Assembly: GCA_964501535.1 (NCBI GenBank)
Contig: CAZCSV010000002.1
Location: 372,001-436,000 of the forward strand
Source of the DNA: FEN-1279 sp964501535
Lineage (GTDB): Bacteria; Bacteroidota; Ignavibacteria; Tepidaquicellales; Tepidaquicellaceae
DNA: 64,000 bases
Reading direction: 5' to 3'
A model generated the notes under the pieces. That model did no database searches and was not told where the DNA came from. It saw only the letters and a program-made list of their open reading frames with translations. Below are positions 45,903 to 55,083 of the stretch, in pieces (position 1 is the first letter of the stretch; each line of letters opens with the position of its first letter). A program made the translations under genes and the position numbers.

Positions 45903-47186
45903 TCATCCGCAGACCTGCTTGAATACTCTCAGGAAATTCAAACCGAGAATTTTTCTGATTTCAAGTTCGGTGTAACCTCGCTCGACAAGCTTTCTGGTAA
46001 TCAGCGGATAGCACGTGCCGTCGTATAGTTCGTTCGGTGGAGTAACTCCGCCGTCGAAGTCTGAGCCTAAACCGATATGGTCCGCACCAACAAGCTTGTA
46101 TATATAATCTATATGGTCTATTAACCTGTCGAGAGGAACTCCGCCTGATAAATCTGCGGACGATAAAAATTTCTCTCTTTCCAGATTAAACTTGATAATA
46201 TCGTCCGAATTTGCATTAAAAATTTCTTGTAACTCTTTTGAATATTTCTGATATGCATTTTGTGTCCTGATAGCATCTGCGTTTCTTTCTATAAATTCGT
46301 CATAGAAGTTTACCATAATAACACCTCCGTTTTCCCCGATAGCTTTAATTTGCTCGTCTGTCAGATTTCTGTAATGTGAGCACAAAGAGTAGCAATTGGA
46401 GTGCGAGGCAATAATGGGATTTTTAGTCGTTTTTATCACGTCCCAGAAAGTCTGCTCACCGGCGTGCGATACATCGATTATCATTCCGACTTCATCCATT
46501 CTCTTTATTACTTCGAACCCGAATGCCGTTAAACCGCCTTTTACTTTTCCGTTTGCTTCGTCTTTTGCAGAAGTTCCGATTTTATTTGAGTTATTCCAAG
46601 TGATGCCGATGTACCTTACACCTTGCTCATAAAATTCATTTATTCTGTCCAAATCGCTTTCAATCGGATTACCTCCTTCTATTCCCTTCAGACCGCAGAG
46701 CTTACCGCTCTGAATTGTTGTTATGACATCGTTATAAGATTTGGCAAATTTAAACCTGCCCGAATTCTCTTCCTCGATTTTATCGAATCTTGATATCTGG
46801 TCTTTGGAAAATTTATAGGCGCGCTTCATGTTTTCCGAATCTGTCCAGATAGCAAAAACCTGCAGTTTGACTCCGCCCTCGAGCAGTCTGTCGAGTCCTG
46901 TTTGTGTTTTTTTGTCTTTTATGCTGAAGTCTGCACCTCTTTTGTAAACCTGATAAATAAAATCATTATGTCCGTCTACAACTATGGCATCGTAATGTAA
47001 ATCATAGCAATTTACCTTAAGGTCTTTAAATTTTTTTTCAGGATTCAGGATATCATTTTGCTTTAATGAATCTTTTGAAACATTAGATTGCCCGGTTTGC
47101 TTATTAATGTTGTTCTCTTTTTTACAAAAGGAGAATGACAACAACAGCATAAATAAAACAGGAATTAAGAGTATTTTATTTTTCAT
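45903..47186 (-). CDS. membrane dipeptidase (M19) lipoprotein
   Basis: A 427-residue renal dipeptidase-like enzyme with a lipoprotein signal (MKNKILLIPVLFMLLLSFSFC). Zinc ligands are in VDGHNDF, GIEGG, DVSHAGEQTFWDVI and ASHSNCYSLCSHYRNLTDEQ, and the end motif is HIGLGSDFDGG. M19 peptidases cleave dipeptides, including D-amino-acid dipeptides from cell-wall turnover. Location is probably periplasm, attached to a membrane. The neighbouring upstream gene encodes a prohibitin-like protein 3 bases away on the same strand. Confidence 0.92.
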   Translation of the reverse strand: MKNKILLIPVLFMLLLSFSFCKKENNINKQTGQSNVSKDSLKQNDILNPEKKFKDLKVNCYDLHYDAIVVDGHNDFIYQVYKRGADFSIKDKKTQTGLDRLLEGGVKLQVFAIWTDSENMKRAYKFSKDQISRFDKIEEENSGRFKFAKSYNDVITTIQSGKLCGLKGIEGGNPIESDLDRINEFYEQGVRYIGITWNNSNKIGTSAKDEANGKVKGGLTAFGFEVIKRMDEVGMIIDVSHAGEQTFWDVIKTTKNPIIASHSNCYSLCSHYRNLTDEQIKAIGENGGVIMVNFYDEFIERNADAIRTQNAYQKYSKELQEIFNANSDDIIKFNLEREKFLSSADLSGGVPLDRLIDHIDYIYKLVGADHIGLGSDFDGGVTPPNELYDGTCYPLITRKLVERGYTELEIRKILGLNFLRVFKQVCG

Positions 47187-47189
47187 TTA

Positions 47190-48113
47190 TCATTGTTTGT
47201 TTAGATTTAAAAGCGGTGTAAGTTTCTGGTCATATGGAGTAATAACAATCGTGTTGTTTTTGGAATTCATTAAGTCCTTGAGAGCCTCGATATATTTCCA
47301 CTGAAGGTACTGGGAATTTATAGTATTGGAAATAATCTTCTGAGCTTCGGCAATACCACGTGCCTCGACCTGTTTTCTTTCTGCTTCCTGTTTTTCTTTT
47401 TGAAGTACATAAACCATCTGCTGTGCACGCTGCTCTGCCGCAATTTTTTCATCGATGGCTTCCCTGATTTTTTCCGGAAGCTCTACGTTACGCAATAAAA
47501 CCTTTTCCAGCACAATCCCTCTTCCCTCGAATGACTTTTCCAGGTTCTTTGAAATTTCGCTTACGAAATCGTCTCTTTTTGAGGAGTATATATCTGTTGC
47601 GGGGTATTTAACGCTGATGTCCCGAAGTGCTGTTCTGGTTGCAGGGCGTACGATTTTTTCCACATAATCTGTGCCTACTGTGCGGAGCAAATTAGGGGCA
47701 TCTCCTTCGCTTAATCTGTACCAAACCGTTACATCCAGTTTGAGAGATAAGCCGTCTGAAGATAATGTTATTATTGCATCGTCATTCTTCTGCTGACCTT
47801 CGTCTTTTATTCCGCTCATGGTATACGCCTGCGTCTTCACGTCGAGTTCCTCAACTTCGACCAATGGATTGATAATATTCAGTCCGCTTCTTAACACATT
47901 TTCCTGCACGTTTCCGAAAAGTATTGTTACTCCGACATTTCCGGGTCCTATCTGAACTAGAGAGGCGAAAACAATCGCGAGGAAAATTCCGATGATAACG
48001 ATGATTCTTATCGAACCGAGTATCTTTGAGAGTTGTGGGTTATCCTTTATCTGTTTGCTGGCTATTAGTAAAACAAAAAGAATAATAACCAGAAAAATAA
48101 TTATTGTGAACAT
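47190..48113 (-). CDS. prohibitin/SPFH-domain membrane protein
   Basis: A 307-residue protein with two hydrophobic segments at residues 1-17 and 33-52, then an SPFH/Band 7 domain: VQIGPGNVGVTILFGNVQENVLRSG, LSLKLDVTVWYRL, VLLRNVELPEKIREAID, and a helical region KIAAEQRAQQMVYVLQKEKQEAERK. The pattern matches prohibitin/HflC-type proteins that form membrane rings and affect protease activity. The FtsH partner is not in the window. It starts 26 bases after the protease gene. Confidence 0.88.
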   Translation of the reverse strand: MFTIIIFLVIILFVLLIASKQIKDNPQLSKILGSIRIIVIIGIFLAIVFASLVQIGPGNVGVTILFGNVQENVLRSGLNIINPLVEVEELDVKTQAYTMSGIKDEGQQKNDDAIITLSSDGLSLKLDVTVWYRLSEGDAPNLLRTVGTDYVEKIVRPATRTALRDISVKYPATDIYSSKRDDFVSEISKNLEKSFEGRGIVLEKVLLRNVELPEKIREAIDEKIAAEQRAQQMVYVLQKEKQEAERKQVEARGIAEAQKIISNTINSQYLQWKYIEALKDLMNSKNNTIVITPYDQKLTPLLNLNKQ

Positions 48114-48139
48114 TTTTGTTATTTATTTAAATTAATAAA

Positions 48140-49813
48140 TTATAAATTAGCTAATATATTGTTGTATAAATCTCTGTCTTTTAATACTTTAATGGCTTCC
48201 TGCAATTGCCTGTCGGAATCGAACGTCGCAGCAATCTGCTCGGCTTCGGTAATTATCATTTTATTGATTTCGGATTCGATGCTTCTTTTGAGCTCTTCTT
48301 TTGCATTTTCGATTTCACCTGATTTTTCCTTCGAAATTTCACTTTCGAGCCTGTTCAAATATTCGAAGTAATTCTGCGAGTAATTCTTTTTGCTTCCTAT
48401 TTGCTTCAGCTCCTCTATTTTTTTGTCCCCCTCGGATTTGTAAAAAAAGTTTTTTGAAACAATGAAGCTTCTAAATTCCTCGAAGATGTTATCGGTGCAT
48501 TTGAATATTTTTAAATTCGGGTGGTTGCCGAGATAATAGATTGCGAATTTGAAAAACATATCCTTCATAAGCAAAGCCGAGTGTATTTCGCTTTCAGGCT
48601 CGAGTTTAATTTCTATATCAGGTGAAATTCCTCCGTATGCATAAACCGGTCTTCCGTTGAGAGTCTTGAACTCTGTTTGCTGGAGTGTTTCTGTGTTAAG
48701 AAATACACCGGATTTGTTTTCTTTGAAATAATTTTTTTCCTGAATCCATCTGCCCGAAGGTGTGAAGTAGCGTGATGTCGTTATTTTCAGTCGTGACTCG
48801 TTGCTTAAATCTTTAATATTCTGAACGAGCCCTTTCCCGAATGATTTACTTCCGATTATAACCCCCCTGTCAAGGTCCTGTATCGCACCCGCCAAAATCT
48901 CCGATGCCGAAGCTGTGTTTTGATTAATTAATAAAACAAGCGGTATGTCTTTCGGGATAATGGGATTTTCTCTTGAAAAATATTTCTTCTCCGATTCCCT
49001 GCTGTTCCCGCGTGTGGTTAAGAGTATACTGTTTTTTTCCGTAAATTTATTCAGTATCCCGATGGCCGCATCCAGCAATCCTCCGCCGTTGTTCCTCAAA
49101 TCAAGTATCAGACCTTTCATGCTATTTTGTGATTTATAGGTCTTTAATACGTTTTCCACTTCGCTTTCGGAATTACTCGTGAATCTGTCGAGTTTTATGT
49201 ACAGTATTCCGTCGCTCGGTTCTCCGATATATCCCGAATAGGAAATGTTTTTCAATATGATTTCCTGCCTTGTGAGTTCAAAATTTATTATTTCACCCTC
49301 TCTTTCGATTGTCATTTTAAGCTTTGTATCGGGTTCCCCGCGAACCAGATTTCTTACATTTTCGAGCTTCATACCGTTTACTGAGTTATTATCTATCTGA
49401 AGAATTATATCTCCGACTCTTAAACCTTTTCTCTGTGCTTCGTATCCGTTCATTATATCGATAATTCTTATCAAGGAATCCCGCATTTCGATTGTAACGC
49501 CTATTCCTCCGTATCTGCCGGTGGTGATTAATTCTATTACGTCACGATTTTTATCGTCATAATAGACCGTATACGGGTCGAGCGTTCCGAGCATTCCTTC
49601 GATTCCGAATCTGAAAAACTTATCGACATCTATGGCATCAACGTAATTAAGAGCAATTTCCTTATATACTTTTCCCATTATATCCATATTCCTGTTTATC
49701 TTGTCATAAATATCCGTTTCCCTTTTATAATTTGTTCCAAGCAGGAATGTAGACGATAATATAACAGCTAAAATGAAGGGTATGATCCTGTGCGTTTTGA
49801 AATATTTTTTCAT
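48140..49813 (-). CDS. C-terminal processing peptidase (S41)
   Basis: A 557-residue periplasmic S41 protease with an N-terminal signal anchor (residues 9-27). A PDZ domain occupies about 95-175 (GRYGGIGVTIEM, GLRVGDIILQIDNNSV). The catalytic domain has LILDLRNNGGGLLDAAIGI and the serine/lysine region NTASASEILAGAI and GSKSFGKGLVQ. A helical C-terminal region follows (about 400-557). CtpA-type enzymes trim cell-wall or envelope proteins. The start is 4 bases from the tmk stop, suggesting co-transcription. Confidence 0.93.
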   Translation of the reverse strand: MKKYFKTHRIIPFILAVILSSTFLLGTNYKRETDIYDKINRNMDIMGKVYKEIALNYVDAIDVDKFFRFGIEGMLGTLDPYTVYYDDKNRDVIELITTGRYGGIGVTIEMRDSLIRIIDIMNGYEAQRKGLRVGDIILQIDNNSVNGMKLENVRNLVRGEPDTKLKMTIEREGEIINFELTRQEIILKNISYSGYIGEPSDGILYIKLDRFTSNSESEVENVLKTYKSQNSMKGLILDLRNNGGGLLDAAIGILNKFTEKNSILLTTRGNSRESEKKYFSRENPIIPKDIPLVLLINQNTASASEILAGAIQDLDRGVIIGSKSFGKGLVQNIKDLSNESRLKITTSRYFTPSGRWIQEKNYFKENKSGVFLNTETLQQTEFKTLNGRPVYAYGGISPDIEIKLEPESEIHSALLMKDMFFKFAIYYLGNHPNLKIFKCTDNIFEEFRSFIVSKNFFYKSEGDKKIEELKQIGSKKNYSQNYFEYLNRLESEISKEKSGEIENAKEELKRSIESEINKMIITEAEQIAATFDSDRQLQEAIKVLKDRDLYNNILANL

Positions 49814-49817
49814 AAAA

Positions 49818-50444
49818 TTATTGTAATATTTTGCAGTTTATTTTATTGATTGTATTTATAATCTCGTTGTGAAGAGTATCGATGCTTTTTTTTCCGTCGA
49901 GTATCCTGTATCTGCCGGAATTTAGTTTTGCAATTTTTTTGTATCCCGAAATAACTTTCTTGTAATAATATTTTTCCTTCTGCTCAATTCTATCGTGCCT
50001 TTTTCCCGATAATCTTCTTCGTTTCAGATTCTCTTCGTAATTTATATCGATTAGAAATGACAGGTCCGGAGTAAGACCGCCTGAGGCTATTTCGTTCACA
50101 TTATTTATTATTTTCAAATCTATTTGTCCGCCGTGTCCCTGGTATGCAGTCGATGAATCGTAATACCTGTCACACAAAACGATATATTTCTTTTTTAGAA
50201 GCGGCTTTATGATTTCTTCTGTCAGTTGGTGCCTCGATGCCGAAAAAAGCAAAAACTCCGTAAGATATTTCATTTTACTGTTTTCTTTATCGAGCAGGAT
50301 TCCCCTTATTTTTTCCGAGATTAATGTTCCGCCCGGCTCTCTCACGAGCACAGCCTTTTTTTTATTCTTGATAAAAAAATCATACAGAAGTTTAATCTGT
50401 GTCGATTTACCGCATAAATCTATTCCTTCGAAAGTAATAAACAT
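49818..50444 (-). CDS. tmk: thymidylate kinase
   Basis: A 208-residue dTMP kinase making dTDP. P-loop FEGIDLCGKSTQIKLL is at residues 4-19; the usual second residue after D is G or S, so LC is a variant, but the GKST core is intact. DRYYDSSTAYQGHG, the thymidine-binding DRY motif, is present, and a LID segment RLSGKRHDRIE follows. Transcribed with the S41 protease gene. Divergent from ydcF-like gene with a 105-base gap. Confidence 0.95.
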   Translation of the reverse strand: MFITFEGIDLCGKSTQIKLLYDFFIKNKKKAVLVREPGGTLISEKIRGILLDKENSKMKYLTEFLLFSASRHQLTEEIIKPLLKKKYIVLCDRYYDSSTAYQGHGGQIDLKIINNVNEIASGGLTPDLSFLIDINYEENLKRRRLSGKRHDRIEQKEKYYYKKVISGYKKIAKLNSGRYRILDGKKSIDTLHNEIINTINKINCKILQ

Positions 50445-50549
50445 AATAAATGATATTTTATATTCAAATTATATATTTTTTAAAGCAATTTCAAAATATA
50501 AATTTTTTGTTTATTTTAGATGTATAGAAATTGATTATTTGATTTTCCG

Positions 50550-51530
50550 TTGTTTAAAAGTAAAAATATATTGCTGATACTGCTGTTGATAATATCCCTG
50601 GCATCGGGGTATTTGTTAACCTACGTTCGATACAGCAATCAGAAAATTCTGTTCTCGGAATTCAGCCTCGTAAAAACCGGAAATTTATTAACAATTATTT
50701 CTCTGGTAATCATTGCTTCTTTTATTATCTATAATATTGTGTCTAAAGCTAAATTTAATGTTTCAAGCCTATATATACTTCTCTTTATTTCTATCTCCGG
50801 ATTGGTATCACTCGCTGTATCAATCGGGTTTTCGGATAAAGATTATAAGCTTACTTTTGCTCTTACATTTTTAGTTTGCTTCGCTTTTGTTCTGATATCT
50901 CTGATTACGATTACATTTTCCCGCTCAAAGATGCTACATATTCTGAACAACATTGGAATTCTGTTAATTGTTGCCCTGACGGGGTTTGCGTTTAATATTT
51001 ACCAGGTATACAGTTTTAACGACGATACGGATTTATATATGTCGGGAAGCAGAAAAGCTGATGCAGGGGTAATACTCGGAGCGGCTGTGTGGGGCGGAAA
51101 CAGACCTTCACCCGTACTGAGGGAAAGAATTAACAAAGGTTTTGAATTATATCAAAAGAAAATAATTCAGAAGTTCGTTCTGACCGGAGGCGGGTCTCCG
51201 AATGAACTTACAGAGGCGGAAGTAGAGAAAAATGAACTGAAAAAATACGGTGTCGATGAAAAAAATCTTATCGTAGAAGTCAAATCGAATTCGACGATAG
51301 AGCAGATTCATTTCGTGAGAGACAAGCACTACAGAAAGCATAACTGGAACAGGATAATATTAATATCCGATAATTTTCATCTGTTCAGGACATCGGAAAT
51401 ATGCAAATTCAATAATATGAATGTGGATTGCATAGCTTCGGATACACCGTTGTCCACGGAAAGCCAGATAAATTTCAGCATCAAGGAAAGCGTTGCGGTT
51501 TTGTTTTTCTGGTTATTCGGGATAGGTTAG
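50550..51530 (+). CDS. YdcF/SanA-like (DUF218) membrane protein
   Basis: A 326-residue protein beginning at TTG 50550 (no ATG is available in a suitable place). Five hydrophobic segments occupy the first 145 residues, followed by a DUF218 domain: ADAGVILGAAVWGGNRPSP, LTGGGSPNELTEAEVEK, SNSTIEQIHFVRD and ILISDNFHLFRTSEI. DUF218 proteins such as SanA and ElyC affect envelope polysaccharide or carrier lipid metabolism, though the reaction is not settled. nusB follows after 57 bases. Confidence 0.8.
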   Translation: MFKSKNILLILLLIISLASGYLLTYVRYSNQKILFSEFSLVKTGNLLTIISLVIIASFIIYNIVSKAKFNVSSLYILLFISISGLVSLAVSIGFSDKDYKLTFALTFLVCFAFVLISLITITFSRSKMLHILNNIGILLIVALTGFAFNIYQVYSFNDDTDLYMSGSRKADAGVILGAAVWGGNRPSPVLRERINKGFELYQKKIIQKFVLTGGGSPNELTEAEVEKNELKKYGVDEKNLIVEVKSNSTIEQIHFVRDKHYRKHNWNRIILISDNFHLFRTSEICKFNNMNVDCIASDTPLSTESQINFSIKESVAVLFFWLFGIG

Positions 51531-51587
51531 CAACTATGTACAATTAAAAAAGATTTCAAATTTTAATTAATTTATATACACAAATAA

Positions 51588-52046
51588 ATGCAGTCAACCA
51601 GAAGAGTTTTGAGAATTAAAGTATTGCAGGCGCTTTACGCCTATGAAATAGCGAAAGACCCCATCGAAAAAGTAAAAAAAGATTTACTAAGCGATTTGGA
51701 GGACAAGGAAAAATACAAGTTCGCATCCGATTTGATAGACAGCGTGTTAAAGGATGTTAAGAACCTGGATGAGACAATAAAAAGTAAAATCGAAAACTGG
51801 GAATTCGAAAGAATTGCCCTCATAGACAAGCTTGTACTGAGGATTGGACTGGCTGAACTGCTTTACTTTCCTGAAATACCGCCCAAAGTCTCCATAAACG
51901 AGGCCATTGAGATTGCTAAAAGCTTCTGTACGAATCAAAGCGGAAAATTCGTGAATGGTATACTCGATTCGATACTCATAGATTTAAAAAAGGAAAATGC
52001 CCTCGATAAACGCGGAAGGGGACTGCTTGATTTAAAGAAAAAATAA
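51588..52046 (+). CDS. nusB: transcription antitermination protein NusB
   Basis: A 152-residue NusB, which binds boxA RNA with NusE (S10) to support rRNA transcription. The conserved start TRRVLRIKVLQALYAYE, the internal LDETIKSKIENW, DKLVLRIGLAELLYFPEIPPKVSINEAIEIAK and GKFVNGILDSI are all present. Length is standard. Starts 57 bases after the DUF218 gene and ends 4 bases before the MFS gene. Confidence 0.94.
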   Translation: MQSTRRVLRIKVLQALYAYEIAKDPIEKVKKDLLSDLEDKEKYKFASDLIDSVLKDVKNLDETIKSKIENWEFERIALIDKLVLRIGLAELLYFPEIPPKVSINEAIEIAKSFCTNQSGKFVNGILDSILIDLKKENALDKRGRGLLDLKKK

Positions 52047-52050
52047 GCCG

Positions 52051-53334
52051 ATGAAAAACAAAGCTCAGGTTTTCGTTTGGTCGCTTTTTGATTTTGCAAA
52101 TTCCTCCTATGCCGTGATTATCGTTGCATTCGTATTCGCAATCTATTTTACGGATGTCGTCTGCCAGAAGGAACCCATCGGTGATTTTTACTGGTCGCTC
52201 GGTATCAATATTTCAATGATTATCTCCGCTATTCTGAATCCCGTATGCGGAGCCCTTGCCGACCATTCCTCGAATAAAAAAAGTTTTTTGTTGTTTTTCA
52301 CTCTCCTGGCTGTTGTCTCAACTGCACTTATGTATTTCACAAATGCTGGCACTGTAGCTTTTGCATTATTGCTTTTTATAATATCGAATATTGGTTTCCA
52401 GACGGGTCTGACTTTTTACGATGCATTTATCTCGGATATAGTCGAAGAAAAATATTTCAATAAAGTATCTGCAATCGGCTATGCTGTAGGGTACGTAGGC
52501 TCTTTAGTATCCGTAATCATGGTATTTCCCTTCAAAGACAGACCGGATGTATTGTTCGTCATTACCGCAGTTTTTTATTTTGTTTTTTCGCTTCCGCTTT
52601 TCCTGTTTCTTAAAGAAAAGAAAATCCATCCCGATATTGCCGCACAGAAAATCAATTTCTTTACCTACGGATTCGTAAAGGTATACGATACATTAAAGAA
52701 CATCAATAATTACAGAAACCTCAGGAATTTTTTGATTTCGTTTTTCCTGTATATAGATGCTGTGAATACTATTATATTCTTTTCCGGTATATATGCCAGC
52801 AAGTCGCTCGGATTCACTATCACGGAGCTTGCAGTATTTTTTATAATAGTCCAGATTACAGCAATGCTCGGCTCGGTTCTGTTCGGTTTCGTCGGGGATA
52901 AATTCGGTATCCTGCGTTCGATTGTGATTACTCTGATATTCTGGATAGCAATAATATTTTTCATTTTCTTTTTTATCGAAAAAGAATCTTACGTTACGAT
53001 ATCGAATCTTAAAATTCATTACTTCTATATAATCGGCGGATTTGCGGGCACTTTTCTCGGCTCGACTCAGGCACTCTCAAGGGCACTTATGACAAAAATC
53101 ACACCTCTCGAAATCAAGACCGAATTTTTTGGTTTTTATGCTCTGTTCGAAAAAACCTCCACACTGCTTGGTCCTCTTACATTCGGACTCGTATCCTGGC
53201 TCACCGGCTCGCAGGAAATCGCCGTGCTATCGGTTGGAATATTTTTCCTGCTTGGAATTTTAATGCTTAAAAATGTAAGGGAAAGTAATGAAATAAAAAA
53301 TAAAAAATCCTGCAACTCATATTTTATCGAATAA
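52051..53334 (+). CDS. MFS transporter, UMF1/Atg22-like family
   Basis: A 427-residue transporter with about twelve membrane segments. It starts VFVWSLFDFANSSYAVIIV, the hallmark of the UMF1 group related to fungal vacuolar Atg22 amino-acid effluxers. Other features are NPVCGALADHSSNKKSF (loop 2-3), KYFNKVSAIGYAVGYVGSL and FAGTFLGSTQALSRALMTKITP. Substrate unknown; amino-acid export is a guess from Atg22. The last 9 codons overlap a hairpin that probably ends the convergent transcript. Confidence 0.85.
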   Translation: MKNKAQVFVWSLFDFANSSYAVIIVAFVFAIYFTDVVCQKEPIGDFYWSLGINISMIISAILNPVCGALADHSSNKKSFLLFFTLLAVVSTALMYFTNAGTVAFALLLFIISNIGFQTGLTFYDAFISDIVEEKYFNKVSAIGYAVGYVGSLVSVIMVFPFKDRPDVLFVITAVFYFVFSLPLFLFLKEKKIHPDIAAQKINFFTYGFVKVYDTLKNINNYRNLRNFLISFFLYIDAVNTIIFFSGIYASKSLGFTITELAVFFIIVQITAMLGSVLFGFVGDKFGILRSIVITLIFWIAIIFFIFFFIEKESYVTISNLKIHYFYIIGGFAGTFLGSTQALSRALMTKITPLEIKTEFFGFYALFEKTSTLLGPLTFGLVSWLTGSQEIAVLSVGIFFLLGILMLKNVRESNEIKNKKSCNSYFIE

Positions 53335-53346
53335 AAATTGCAGGAT
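53307..53346 (-). terminator. intrinsic terminator overlapping the MFS gene end
   Basis: ATCCTGCAA (53307-53315) and TTGCAGGAT (53338-53346) form a perfect 9-bp stem with a 22-base loop that contains the stop codon of the MFS gene. On the minus strand it is followed by a T-rich run, so it should terminate the T9SS gene at 53371. It may also act on plus-strand transcripts. Confidence 0.6.
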
Positions 53347-53370
53347 AAAAATATTTTATAACCTTACTCT

Positions 53371-55014
53371 TTATTTCACCACAACAAATTTTTTCGTATC
53401 CGTATACCTGCTCCCGTTTTTGTTTATGTGTTCGAGTTTATAGAAATACGTACCCGAGGCAATGTTGCCGGCGGTGAATTGTGTCTCATAGATTCCCGCT
53501 GATTGCTCTTCGTTTACCAGTGTGGTGACAAGGTGTCCGAGCATATCATAGACTTTCAGCGAAACGAAACCGCCGTTTGTAATTTGATATTTAATATTAG
53601 TCGCCGGATTAAACGGATTCGGATAGTTCTGAAAAAGTTTAAATGATGTAGGGATTTCGGATTCTATTTTATTTACACTTACGGAGTTTAGGTCGATTAT
53701 ACTCGACCAGATTTGATAAACGCTGAAACCGGGGTATTTAGCCATCCATACGGGGTATAATTTTCCGTTTGCAGATACAATACCTATGTTATCCCCCTGA
53801 TTTCCGGCTCCTCCGAGAGCAACCGGCTGAGGGTAAAATTTTTCTGCGGTGATCACATAATCACGCCATGTAAAACCTCCATCCTGTGAACGTGAAAGAT
53901 ACATCTGTACGGAATCTCCGGAAGGGGAATTTCTCGTATCATAATAGATAATGCTGATTCCTCCGTTATTATCCACATCGAGTGCAGGGAAGTACTGCAC
54001 TTTTCCGTTGTTTATTGCGTCCTGATTTACCCTTACACCGGATGACCACGTATTTCCGCCGTCGGTCGAGCGGTGCAATACTATATCCGGGTCGGTACCC
54101 GCCGGAGAAAGATTCTTTTCGTTCGTAACTATATAAATCCAGCCGTTTCTGCTTCCGCCGCTTTTGTCGATTGCAATCCATGGGTAACCGTTGACACGGA
54201 TATCCCAAGGTGCGAGCTGTGATGTGAATATTCCGTTGCATGAATATATGGTTTCGTTAACGCTCCAGTTGTTCCCGCCGTTGGTTGATTTGCCGAAACC
54301 TATATTAAGCTCGTTGAAAGGGCTTGTATTTTTGGATGAAGCCCAGGCAATATAAACCTGACTCTGTTCCCCGACCGCAATATTGGGACCGTTGGAATTT
54401 CTGCCCGGAATTGAATTGTTTATTTGCGGAACAGGGAATACCCAGCTCTGCCCGTTGTTTGTAGTGTAACTGAAAATTATTACATACGGAGTCAGAATCA
54501 TCGTTGTAGTGTTGTATATTCTTCCGTAATAAGAACTGCTTGGAATGTCGTCGATTGCTACGGAACTTTTAAGCTGCTCGTTTGATGTTGCAAAGCATGC
54601 AATCGGCGAAGACCAGTTAGCACCCATATTTGTAGAATAGTTCGAATAAGTCCTGTTTGACTGTATGCTGAAAGAATGGAAATGCGAAATCAATAACGTT
54701 CCGTCAAGTCCAATCATTGGTCCGGGGTCGCCGTTGTGGAATGACGAGAAGCCGTCGTTTATGATATCATAGCCAAACCAGTTCAGTCCTCCGTTCGTGG
54801 AAAGATAACAGCCTTCATTTCTTATTAAGGATGTTAAATTCAAAGTGAAAGAACTTGCAAAAAGCATTTGAGGATTAGTCGGGTGTTTGACAATAAGTGG
54901 TTCAATCTGATTTATATTGGACGGGAATATCCTGTAAATCGGAAATTGAGAAAACCCTGTATTATAAATGAGTAAGTAAATAAAAATAATTAACGTTTTA
55001 TGCAAATTCTTCAT
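53371..55014 (-). CDS. T9SS-exported BNR/sialidase-like repeat protein
   Basis: A 547-residue secreted protein with signal MKNLHKTLIIFIYLLIYN and a beta-propeller-like body. Asp-box (BNR) repeats are visible: STNGGLNWFG, TNNGQSWVFP, STNGGNNWSV, STDGGNTWSS and SQDGGFTWRD. The type A sorting domain covers the last 90 residues (LFQNYPNPFNPATNIKY, ending TKKFVVVK). The fold suggests surface binding or glycoside-related function; active-site residues of sialidases were not identified. The TonB-dependent receptor gene lies upstream. Confidence 0.85.
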   Translation of the reverse strand: MKNLHKTLIIFIYLLIYNTGFSQFPIYRIFPSNINQIEPLIVKHPTNPQMLFASSFTLNLTSLIRNEGCYLSTNGGLNWFGYDIINDGFSSFHNGDPGPMIGLDGTLLISHFHSFSIQSNRTYSNYSTNMGANWSSPIACFATSNEQLKSSVAIDDIPSSSYYGRIYNTTTMILTPYVIIFSYTTNNGQSWVFPVPQINNSIPGRNSNGPNIAVGEQSQVYIAWASSKNTSPFNELNIGFGKSTNGGNNWSVNETIYSCNGIFTSQLAPWDIRVNGYPWIAIDKSGGSRNGWIYIVTNEKNLSPAGTDPDIVLHRSTDGGNTWSSGVRVNQDAINNGKVQYFPALDVDNNGGISIIYYDTRNSPSGDSVQMYLSRSQDGGFTWRDYVITAEKFYPQPVALGGAGNQGDNIGIVSANGKLYPVWMAKYPGFSVYQIWSSIIDLNSVSVNKIESEIPTSFKLFQNYPNPFNPATNIKYQITNGGFVSLKVYDMLGHLVTTLVNEEQSAGIYETQFTAGNIASGTYFYKLEHINKNGSRYTDTKKFVVVK

Positions 55015-55042
55015 GCTTTAAATCCTTTTCTTTTTAAAATTT

Positions 55043-55077
55043 ATGCACAGGGGAAATATACAAATTCCCCCGTGCAT
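55043..55077 (-). terminator. strong hairpin between TonB receptor and T9SS gene
   Basis: ATGCAC (55043-55048), a one-base mismatch and GGGGAA (55050-55055) pair with TTCCCC (55065-55070) and GTGCAT (55072-55077), leaving a 9-base loop. It directly follows the receptor stop at 55084. On the minus strand the following sequence has only a short T run, so a terminator is likely but a 5-prime leader structure for the T9SS gene is possible. Confidence 0.5.
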
Positions 55078-55083
55078 TTGATA

